From assembly GCA_013180565.1 (NCBI GenBank), contig QBUN01000249.1:1-5163 (forward strand): a DNA stretch of 5,163 bases. Direction: 5' to 3'. Below are positions 1 to 4,794 of this stretch, one piece after another. Within the stretch, counting starts at the first letter, position 1. Every line of letters starts with the position of its first letter. Source of the stretch: Candidatus Methanophaga sp. GoMg3.2. GTDB taxonomy: Archaea > Halobacteriota > Syntropharchaeia > Alkanophagales > Methanospirareceae. The translations under genes and the position numbers were made by a program. Below the pieces are notes generated by a model. That model did not search any database and was not told the origin of the DNA. It saw only the letters and a list, made by a program, of their open reading frames with translations.

Positions 1-372
1 CACGTTGGATATGCGCATGGGCATTCATGGCCTCAACAGGATTTGTTCTCTGCACAATATATCCTGATCGGACACAATCACCCGATGATACGACTGGTAA
101 GCACGTATTATACAACCATGAAACCGGTATGGATCCGTGCGCAGTGCGATTATAACGCGGTAAAGAAGCGATTCCCTGGGCTGAGCAACTGGAATGACCC
201 CCGAGTAATAATCATGCCTGCATTTAACGAGCTATGTGGTGGTCTCGCATTTAATAGCACGAAAAGGGAGTTCTTAGGGCCTATAGCCTCGAAACTACTT
301 CGCTTTGATACTATGGAAGCGTATTTGCTGGATGGCACTTATATCGGGAAGGTATGTGATTTGGAGGGGTAG
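1..372 (+). CDS. C-terminal part of a COG1407-type metallophosphoesterase (calcineurin-like), 5' end outside window
   Basis: The frame is open from base 1 and ends at TAG 370-372, giving 123 residues of a protein that begins upstream of the window; the internal TTG at 43 is not the start. Seen directly: an HGH motif (residues 6-8 of the fragment), then ILIGHNHP (21-28), which is the last metal-binding GHxH motif of calcineurin-like phosphoesterases, then the tail motif IIMPAFNELCGG (56-67). This order (HGH, GHxHP, PAFxxLxGG) is what I know from the COG1407 / MJ0037 / PdeM branch, usually about 220-250 residues, so roughly the C-terminal half is here. Family members bind two metal ions and hydrolyse phosphodiesters. 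In bacteria the PdeM branch accompanies a DNA ligase and an Lhr-like helicase; the archaeal role is unsettled, and no such neighbours are visible. Cytoplasmic location is inferred. Family assignment is fairly sure; substrate is unknown. Confidence 0.85.
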   Translation, partial: HVGYAHGHSWPQQDLFSAQYILIGHNHPMIRLVSTYYTTMKPVWIRAQCDYNAVKKRFPGLSNWNDPRVIIMPAFNELCGGLAFNSTKREFLGPIASKLLRFDTMEAYLLDGTYIGKVCDLEG

Positions 373-380
373 ATTATTTG

Positions 381-397
381 AACCACAAGATTACACA
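381..397 (+). repeat. Dispersed intergenic repeat, copy A (AACCACAAGATTACACA)
   Basis: This 17-mer begins 9 bp after the metallophosphoesterase stop codon and recurs with one mismatch at 4665-4681 in the same orientation. A related word in opposite sense, TGTGTTAATCTGTGTC, lies at 491-506, so 381-506 forms a loose, imperfect inverted arrangement. Words of this type (variants of CACAGATTACACAG) are familiar to me as spacer sequences scattered through many environmental bacterial and archaeal genomes. That resemblance is from memory; the two copies in this window are directly visible. Confidence 0.6.
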
Positions 398-400
398 ACA

Positions 401-425
401 CTTTTTCTTTTTTACAAAAAGAAAA
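401..425 (+). terminator. T-tract and 10-bp AT-rich hairpin after the metallophosphoesterase gene
   Basis: Bases 403-412 (TTTTCTTTTT) pair perfectly with 416-425 (AAAAAGAAAA) around a 3-base loop. The left arm is itself an almost unbroken T run, 29 bp after the stop codon. Archaeal transcription mainly stops at U-rich stretches without needing a GC hairpin, so the T-rich arm alone would serve as a terminator for the upstream gene. The hairpin is AT-only except one C-G pair, so its stability is modest. The role is inferred from position and composition. Confidence 0.45.
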
Positions 426-441
426 TTTAGCCTGTGCTAAA
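426..441. repeat. 6-bp hairpin TTTAGC-CTGT-GCTAAA
   Basis: Bases 426-431 pair perfectly with 436-441 around a CTGT tetraloop, directly adjoining the preceding hairpin. The left part belongs to the 11-mer GAAAATTTAGC (421-431), which occurs again at 4645-4655 just before the second copy of the dispersed repeat. Confidence 0.5.
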
Positions 442-448
442 AGAAAAA

Positions 449-491
449 CAAAAAGGTTTTTTGGTAAAGCTTTTTGCTTGCAAAAAGGTTT
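449..491. repeat. Direct repeat CAAAAAGGTTT with an 8-bp palindromic hairpin
   Basis: CAAAAAGGTTT occurs at 449-459 and again at 481-491. Overlapping the second copy, CTTTTTGC (470-477) and GCAAAAAG (480-487) are exact reverse complements separated by only TT. As part of the 381-570 spacer this looks like decayed or composite repeat material rather than coding sequence. No function can be assigned. Confidence 0.5.
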
Positions 492-534
492 GTGTTAATC
501 TGTGTCAATAATTAATTTTAGCTGGATATTATGC

Positions 535-570
535 TTTCTTGTGCCTCTGCGTTCTCTGCGGTGAAATTCA
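535..570. repeat. Dispersed-repeat fragment with tandem CTCTGCG
   Basis: CTCTGCG occurs at 545-551 and 554-560, followed by GTGAAATTCA, and follows the TGTGTTAATCTGTGTC word by about 30 bp. I know this arrangement (a TAATCTGTGTC word, a short AT gap, then CTCTGCG words ending in GCGGTGAA) as a recurrent intergenic module in unrelated environmental genomes; that is memory, not a search result. It explains the Arg-rich artefact seen if the minus strand is translated here. Confidence 0.5.
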
Positions 571-690
571 AGGATATAGCAATTTCGCTGGAAAATTCGA
601 CTGTGCCGTGGTAGCATATCTTTTGAGAAGGAAATGAAACAGTAAATGGCGTGAAGAGGGTAGAGCCTTGCTTTGTAGAGACCTTCAACC
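571..690. other. Spacer without recognisable content
   Basis: I see no credible coding frame, RNA fold or repeat between the CTCTGCG words and the TATA-like box at 691. All forward frames have early stops, and the only longer minus-strand frame runs into repeat sequence. It may be the remnant of an older gene or the upstream control region of the small frame that follows. Confidence 0.4.
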
Positions 691-698
691 TTTATATA
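691..698 (+). promoter_or_regulatory. Possible archaeal TATA box for the small frame at 733
   Basis: TTTATATA matches the archaeal box A. A start of transcription about 25 nt downstream would fall near 718-722, just before AGTGATG (721-727) and the ATG at 733. The sequence immediately upstream (TTCAACC) is not the purine-rich BRE usually seen, so support is partial. Confidence 0.4.
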
Positions 699-732
699 GT
701 CGAGAAAACAAATAATATTCAGTGATGAGAAT

Positions 733-888
733 ATGAAATACGAGATGGATCTGCCAAATTTACATGAAATCGCAAAACAGCAAATCAAAGGCGATTTCAT
801 GAAAAGCATCATGGAAAGTAGAATAAGAACTCAAAAGGTTATAGATGATCAGGGAATTTCAGTTTTGTCAGTCCTTTTACCTTTATAG
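733..888 (+). CDS. Possible small protein of 51 residues, unknown function
   Basis: The frame runs from ATG 733 to TAG 886-888. The predicted protein begins MKYEMDLPNLHEIAKQQIK, is charged through the middle (KSIMESRIRTQK) and ends with a short hydrophobic stretch (SVLSVLLPL). I do not recognise it. In favour of a real gene are a TATA-like box at 691-698 and AGTGATG at 721-727, which resembles an archaeal GGTGAT ribosome-binding site with 5 bases before the ATG. Against it are the short length, the lack of recognisable homology, and an 11-bp perfect inverted repeat inside the frame (763-801) that could mean the locus makes a structured RNA or carries an operator instead. It ends 12 bp before the insertion sequence, so it is not itself interrupted, although it could be the start of a longer gene cut off by an older event. 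Confidence 0.35.
   Translation: MKYEMDLPNLHEIAKQQIKGDFMKSIMESRIRTQKVIDDQGISVLSVLLPL
763..801. repeat. 11-bp perfect inverted repeat, 17-base spacer
   Basis: CATGAAATCGC at 763-773 and GCGATTTCATG at 791-801 are exact reverse complements. The dyad lies inside the 51-codon frame. As RNA it would form an 11-bp stem with a 17-base loop; as DNA it could bind a dimeric regulator. It is not followed by a T-tract, so a terminator is unlikely. Confidence 0.7.
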
Positions 889-900
889 CGTACATTTTCT

Positions 901-916
901 GTAACTACTCACCCCT
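901..916 (+). repeat. IS66 terminal inverted repeat, transposase 3' side
   Basis: GTAACTACTCACCCCT matches the complement of 2232-2247 over all 16 bases. The transposase stop codon (TGA, minus strand 911-909) lies inside this repeat, so the last two residues and the stop are encoded by the end of the element itself. Confidence 0.95.
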
Positions 917-2150
917 GTGTCAATCTCATAGAACCGACTGAAGGAATGAATGGGGACCCTCTAAACGCATCGTGAATAGCATCGAGGACACGACACCCGT
1001 TCTTCCGCGCAGTAGAGATATACCCACGAATACTACAGAACACATCCGCCCCTTCAGCAGTTCGAAAGGTGCCTGACACCTTCTGTTTCACTTTCATCAT
1101 ACGTACATCGCGCTCAGCCTGATTGTTGTCAAAAGGCACACTAAAGTCGTACATAAATGCCAACACACCCTGTTTGTGTTCCTTTAAGCGGTCAAGTAAA
1201 TTTTTTGGCGGAGATTGTTTTGCTCTGCCCCGTTTTCCTGGTTCTTTCTGCGGTGGCTGATTCATTTCAAGTCCGTATTCAATGATCTTGTCGTATCGCG
1301 CTTCATATGCCTCTATCTTTCCAGGATCGAGGTGATCAGTGTACACTCGGACCAAATCCACTTCTTCCTTGATGTCTATCAAGCAGTGGCTCATTTTTTC
1401 TGCCCACTCCTGCCCGTATTGCTCATAGACGAATAGGAGGTCACGCAAGTGGTGGGAATTGCAGAGACCATGCTTTAGACCTTCATATCCAAAGTATGAA
1501 CTCCCGTGATCCTGTACAGCTCTCCCTCCAAACTTGGGCAAAATCCCTATCGTGTCCATCGCATCCCTGCCCCGCTTCTGATGCACATTATAATACGTCA
1601 GATCCGGTGTACAGGCAACATGCAGCCAGTTCAATTTGTTCTCCACCTGTAAACCCGTTTCATCGAAGTTGACTACATCAGCGTTTATCAACTGCTCTTT
1701 AATCGCCTCGTTAGCGGGTGTTACACTCTCTGCGCAGGTTATGTTCGCCTGAAGTGTAATCGCCTCAGAGGGGCGATGACCGACAACATCCTCGAAGAAT
1801 TCACTGATGCGCTCCAACTGGACGAATTGATCTTCAAGAGTTACACCGCACATAGCGCACTGCCCGACCTTGTGCACCTCTGTGTGGTCAGGGTTTTCCG
1901 ATGGTTCCAAAGTATGACCTTTATGCCCCTTCTGCCCGCCGCTTTTTTTGCTGCCTGTTTTTCTCGTACTTTTGGTGCGGTGCTTTTTGAAACCATCGCT
2001 GGAAGGGGGTTTGCTGCTGTTCTTGCTGTTTTTGTTCAAACGATCCTGCTGTGCCTGCAATTCCTGAATGAGCCGCTCAAATAGTTGAACAATCGCCTCT
2101 TCTCCTTGCCGGTAGGCTGCACGAATTTCATCACTGGTAGGTATATTCAT
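909..2150 (-). CDS. IS66-family transposase (ISBst12-like), probably internally deleted
   Basis: A 413-residue DDE transposase that would cut and join the element's ends. The N-terminus has a helical, coiled-coil-like segment (about 8-40) followed by the family signature NKNSKNSSKPPSSDG (39-53) and a Lys/Gly-rich linker (54-80). C98 and C101 form one CxxC of the usual zinc-binding domain. The catalytic core is recognisable: D163 in VNFDETG, D214 in VQDHGSSYF, the CNSHHLRDL motif (230-238), and E346 in FDNNQAERDVR (340-350), followed by the conserved SGTFRTAEGADVF. From family memory, the protein should run about 65-70 residues longer between residues 108 and 109, where the second CxxC and the LNQYQ-type segment belong; here the CxxC region joins straight to FVQLERISEFFED in frame. 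The usual DHW is DHG. The start ATG at 2150 fits the family N-terminus, with a weak AAGGGA at 2158-2163. It is probably inactive or reliant on a full copy elsewhere. Confidence 0.93.
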   Translation of the reverse strand: MNIPTSDEIRAAYRQGEEAIVQLFERLIQELQAQQDRLNKNSKNSSKPPSSDGFKKHRTKSTRKTGSKKSGGQKGHKGHTLEPSENPDHTEVHKVGQCAMCGVTLEDQFVQLERISEFFEDVVGHRPSEAITLQANITCAESVTPANEAIKEQLINADVVNFDETGLQVENKLNWLHVACTPDLTYYNVHQKRGRDAMDTIGILPKFGGRAVQDHGSSYFGYEGLKHGLCNSHHLRDLLFVYEQYGQEWAEKMSHCLIDIKEEVDLVRVYTDHLDPGKIEAYEARYDKIIEYGLEMNQPPQKEPGKRGRAKQSPPKNLLDRLKEHKQGVLAFMYDFSVPFDNNQAERDVRMMKVKQKVSGTFRTAEGADVFCSIRGYISTARKNGCRVLDAIHDAFRGSPFIPSVGSMRLTQG

Positions 2151-2201
2151 CGCTTTGTCCCTTCATAAATCGAAACGTTTTTTTTACAACCATTGGGATG
2201 G

Positions 2202-2212
2202 ATAATATAATC
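2202..2212 (-). promoter_or_regulatory. Possible TATA box for the transposase gene
   Basis: On the minus strand the sequence reads GATTATATTAT, about 52 bases upstream of the transposase ATG and inside the element. A start about 25 nt further on would leave a leader of roughly 30 nt containing AAGGGA. The match is loose and rests on composition and spacing only. Confidence 0.3.
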
Positions 2213-2231
2213 TGATCCGCAATAAAGTCGT

Positions 2232-2247
2232 AGGGGTGAGTAGTTAC
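2232..2247 (-). repeat. IS66 terminal inverted repeat, transposase 5' side
   Basis: AGGGGTGAGTAGTTAC is the exact complement of 901-916. It lies 97 to 82 bp upstream of the transposase start codon and marks the right end of the element; the next base, 2248, is host DNA. Confidence 0.95.
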
Positions 2248-2276
2248 AATAGCAAGTTTGTCTATGATTAAACAGC

Positions 2277-2305
2277 ATCGAAAAAAATCGAAAAGCTTTT
2301 ATATA
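2277..2305 (+). promoter_or_regulatory. Archaeal BRE/TATA promoter of the propeller gene, near-leaderless
   Basis: A purine-rich BRE-like stretch (ATCGAAAAG, 2287-2295) is followed by TTTTATATA (2297-2305). Transcription starting about 25 nt past the TATA centre would begin near 2324-2330, directly before the ATG at 2331. That gives a leaderless or very short-leader mRNA and agrees with the absence of any ribosome-binding site in GATTATTATC. ATCGAAAA is present twice, at 2277-2284 and 2287-2294, a 10-bp phase that could be a duplicated factor site. AAAAGCTTTT (2291-2300) is a palindrome across the BRE/TATA border. Confidence 0.65.
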
Positions 2306-2330
2306 TACTGTGAATGTATAGATTATTATC

Positions 2331-4625
2331 ATGACCCAACACATTTGTAGTTTCACCAATCGGCATTTCTATAAAGTTGTACTGATTTTGATTGGACTGG
2401 CTGTTTTGTTGCTATCTATTCAAACCCCACCTGTCTTTGCCGCAGAACCCACTACGGATCCGATCATTCGCCTTCAAGATGACACGCAGTCACCGCTTGA
2501 TGCACCACAGGTAGTTAGGCAGTTTGAAGAGACCTCCTATTACCTCAAGGATGTAGCTTTCGTCACCGCGGACGTTGGATGGGCGGTGGGGGAACCGCAC
2601 TGGGAGCAAACAGAAAAGCGATATAAGGGGACAATTATCAAGACCACCAATGCTGGAGATACCTGGTCTGCCCAGGAGGCCGGCGTAACCGAAGGCTTTC
2701 GTGGGGTTTGCTTTGTGGATGCGAATCAGGGATGGGTAGTTGGAGCCAATGGAACGATCCTCCATACGAGTGATGGTGGGAATCTCTGGGTAAAGCAGAC
2801 AGTGGCAACCACCGATGGATTTCGAGGGGTTGTCTTTGTAGATAACAACACTGGTTGGGCTACCTGCGTCAAACCGGTGCACTATGGCTGGAGGGGTGAA
2901 GCGGACAACTGGCAAGCTGCCATCTGGCACACCAGTAATGGTGGAGAAAACTGGGTTCAGCAAGCAGTCCCCACTAATACTAGCATCCTGAACCGCATCG
3001 ATTTTATCGACTCCCTGACTGGCTGGGCAGTAGGTACAAAACTCGTAGGTGATGATGGCCTCCATCCACAGCACGAAGGTACGATCTATCACACCACCGA
3101 TGGCGGGCTTACCTGGAGCGAACTGTACAGCCCAGGACAGGAGATTTCCTTCACCGCGGTGGATTTCCTCGATGCCACGAACGGTTGGGTCGTGGGATTC
3201 CCGACCAGTAGCAGCCTCAAAGGAGGCTTTGTATTCCACACCGCAGATGGGGGGAAGACCTGGGAGCGTCAGGAGCCCGGTGGCTTCTTCGATCCCCTAT
3301 GGGACGTTCAATTCGTGGATAAGGACAGAGGTTATGTCGTAGGATTCGACTACATTGCAGCCTGGGGACCGCCGGTATGGCGCACACTGGACGGGGGCGT
3401 CACGTGGACAAAAATAATCATGGATAATCACGAAAGTGAAGGCTTGTTTGGAGTTTCAGTAGTTGGGAACCAGGTGATTGCGGTTGGAGATCACGATTAT
3501 GTAGCCAAATCCAGCCGTGCATGGGACTCCTGCGAATGGGTGTCTCCTAAATCAACCTGTTACTATTGCGGCTGCCTTTTCAACCAGTCTTACATCAATA
3601 CCCACTACAGATTTGAGGATGTCTTTTTTGCCGATGAGAATCATGGCTGGGTGGTTGGGAGACGGAGTTATGAACCCCAATTTTGGTGGCAGGTCATTTT
3701 CCATACCCAAGATGGCGGTGCAACCTGGGAAATCCAATATGAACATGCGCCTCCTCTCGATGGCCTTTTCAGCTATCATAGGCTCGACAGCGTCTATTTT
3801 ATAGATATTGAGAATGGCTGGGCTGTTGGCACGTCTGAAAGCTTCTGGAATGCGAGCGTGGAACCTTCCGGTGCCAGGGAACATCATGGCGCGATCCTCC
3901 ATACTATGGACGGTGGTATGAATTGGGAAGAGCAGGGCAGCGAGCTCTACGATAATTGGGATCTTGAGTTCTTTGCAGTTCAATTCCTCGATAGCCAGAA
4001 CGGATGGGCGCTTGCAGCCGATCGTTATCCCTGTCCCAACATATCCCTTGCCCACACCACAGATGGTGGGAATCATTGGGAATGGGTAGATACTGAGATC
4101 GAGGGCAGCATAGAGTCAACATTGGAAACTTGCCAAGGTGATGTGGTCTTTACGGACGATCAGCATGGCTGGGCCACCGGAGGAGGTGGGCATGTGATCC
4201 ATACAGAAGATGGTGGGGCCACATGGGTAGAGCAAGTGTTATCTTGCGGCTATCCCGTTTGCGTCGACTGGTGTTTTGGAATAGCGTTTGTTGACAATCA
4301 GAGTGGATGGATTGCGGGATCTAAGTTATACCACACTACAGATGGTGGAGTCACTTGGATGCCTCAAGATATTGAGGTCGGTAGAGCCCTCCAGGATATC
4401 CAGTTTCTCGATTCTCACATCGGCTGGGCGGTAGGTGACTGGGGTGTTCTCATGCATACGACCGATGGCGGAAACGAATGGCATCACCTGGATAGCAATA
4501 CGTTTTTCACGTTGAGGGGGCTATTCTTCGTCAATCCTCGACTGGGTTGGATCGTAGGCGATTATGGGACAATCTTGAGATATGCTGCCGAACAGCTCCC
4601 GGAAGGCTCTGAGCAATGGCTCTGA
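2331..4625 (+). CDS. Exported Ycf48/Asp-box repeat protein, probable double seven-bladed beta-propeller
   Basis: A 764-residue protein with an export signal: a basic start (R11, K15), a hydrophobic core at 16-30 and a likely signal-peptidase site after A37 (V-F-A). The rest is repeats of about 40-60 residues of the form FxDxxxGWAVG...HTTDGGxTW, the pattern of Ycf48/HCF136-like and BNR/Asp-box proteins. I count 14 GWxVG-type strands, beginning near residues 83, 134, 175, 231, 285, 334, 383, 439, 496, 558, 613, 659, 698 and 739. There are 12 clear Asp-boxes (near 105, 145, 200, 254, 303, 351, 458, 524, 575, 624, 668 and 709). The seventh repeat is degenerate (KSSRAWDSCEW, 393-403) and is followed by C410, C413 and C415, so two seven-bladed propellers split around 400-425 is the natural reading. 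Such folds usually bind proteins or glycans. No catalytic set, anchor or sorting signal is visible after the signal peptide, so a soluble secreted or surface-associated role is inferred. It is transcribed alone from its own promoter. The Ycf48 photosystem II role should not be transferred. Confidence 0.9.
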   Translation: MTQHICSFTNRHFYKVVLILIGLAVLLLSIQTPPVFAAEPTTDPIIRLQDDTQSPLDAPQVVRQFEETSYYLKDVAFVTADVGWAVGEPHWEQTEKRYKGTIIKTTNAGDTWSAQEAGVTEGFRGVCFVDANQGWVVGANGTILHTSDGGNLWVKQTVATTDGFRGVVFVDNNTGWATCVKPVHYGWRGEADNWQAAIWHTSNGGENWVQQAVPTNTSILNRIDFIDSLTGWAVGTKLVGDDGLHPQHEGTIYHTTDGGLTWSELYSPGQEISFTAVDFLDATNGWVVGFPTSSSLKGGFVFHTADGGKTWERQEPGGFFDPLWDVQFVDKDRGYVVGFDYIAAWGPPVWRTLDGGVTWTKIIMDNHESEGLFGVSVVGNQVIAVGDHDYVAKSSRAWDSCEWVSPKSTCYYCGCLFNQSYINTHYRFEDVFFADENHGWVVGRRSYEPQFWWQVIFHTQDGGATWEIQYEHAPPLDGLFSYHRLDSVYFIDIENGWAVGTSESFWNASVEPSGAREHHGAILHTMDGGMNWEEQGSELYDNWDLEFFAVQFLDSQNGWALAADRYPCPNISLAHTTDGGNHWEWVDTEIEGSIESTLETCQGDVVFTDDQHGWATGGGGHVIHTEDGGATWVEQVLSCGYPVCVDWCFGIAFVDNQSGWIAGSKLYHTTDGGVTWMPQDIEVGRALQDIQFLDSHIGWAVGDWGVLMHTTDGGNEWHHLDSNTFFTLRGLFFVNPRLGWIVGDYGTILRYAAEQLPEGSEQWL

Positions 4626-4664
4626 TCACGGCTCTTGCTACATGGAAAATTTAGCTTATTATAT

Positions 4665-4681
4665 AACCACAAGATTATACA
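4665..4681 (+). repeat. Dispersed intergenic repeat, copy B (AACCACAAGATTATACA)
   Basis: Sixteen of 17 bases match copy A at 381-397, in the same orientation and again a short distance after a stop codon. The 11-mer GAAAATTTAGC lies just before it (4645-4655); near copy A the same 11-mer lies just after it (421-431). The two copies bracket the IS element and the propeller gene. Confidence 0.6.
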
Positions 4682-4716
4682 GATTTCTTCCATTTTATTT
4701 GTGATTTGGTGCTTGA

Positions 4717-4758
4717 GATTTTTTGATGTCGAGACCGGAAATGATTTTTGTCTCGGTT
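4717..4758 (+). terminator. T-tract and weak hairpin between the convergent genes
   Basis: ATTTTTTG (4718-4725) is a six-T run about 95 bp after the propeller gene's stop codon and could end its transcript in the archaeal manner. It is followed by CGAGAC (4730-4735) pairing with GTCTCG (4750-4755) across a 14-base loop, and then a T-rich stretch. The stem is short and the loop large, so only the T-tract is moderately persuasive. Confidence 0.3.
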
Positions 4759-4794
4759 TCTTTGATTGTAACAATTGATGATCTCTCTCACACG

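Larger units (their letters stand above)
901..2247 (-). mobile_element. IS66-family insertion sequence, single-ORF ISBst12-like type, 1347 bp
   Basis: The boundaries are set by perfect 16-bp inverted repeats, GTAACTACTCACCCCT at 901-916 and its complement at 2232-2247; IS66 elements characteristically begin with GTAA. Between them lies one transposase gene equivalent to tnpC. The tnpA and tnpB accessory genes of classical IS66 are absent, as in the ISBst12 subgroup. The family normally makes an 8-bp target duplication, but the flanks here differ (CATTTTCT on the left, AATAGCAA on the right). The element is shorter than I expect for the subgroup because the transposase has an apparent internal deletion. 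Its right end lies about 50 bp upstream of the promoter of the propeller gene. Confidence 0.93.

Noticed and set aside
495..812. Minus-strand open frame of 105 codons
   Set aside because: Its C-terminal part (FHRRERRGTRKHN) is the translation of the CTCTGCG repeat, its composition is unlike a protein, and it overlaps the better-supported small frame on the plus strand.
1776..2084. Plus-strand open frame of 102 codons inside the IS
   Set aside because: It is the antisense of the conserved transposase N-terminal and CxxC region. IS66 accessory proteins TnpA and TnpB would lie on the same strand as, and upstream of, the transposase.
733..2360. The small frame at 733 as a gene split by the IS
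   Set aside because: The frame ends with TAG at 886-888 before the IS begins at 901, and the sequence after 2247 is the promoter region of the next gene, so there is no sign of a continued coding frame.
2490..3239. Minus-strand open frame of 249 codons antisense to the propeller gene
   Set aside because: It arises from the repetitive, stop-poor codons of the propeller repeats read on the other strand; it shows no recognisable family, and the plus-strand frame is unambiguous. The same applies to 3552-4076 (minus) and 3049-3342 (plus).
2650..4500. Regularly spaced DNA repeats that could suggest a CRISPR or tandem array
   Set aside because: The periodicity comes from protein repeats (HTTDGG and GWAVG codons) with variable spacing and diverged bases; there are no identical repeats with unique spacers.
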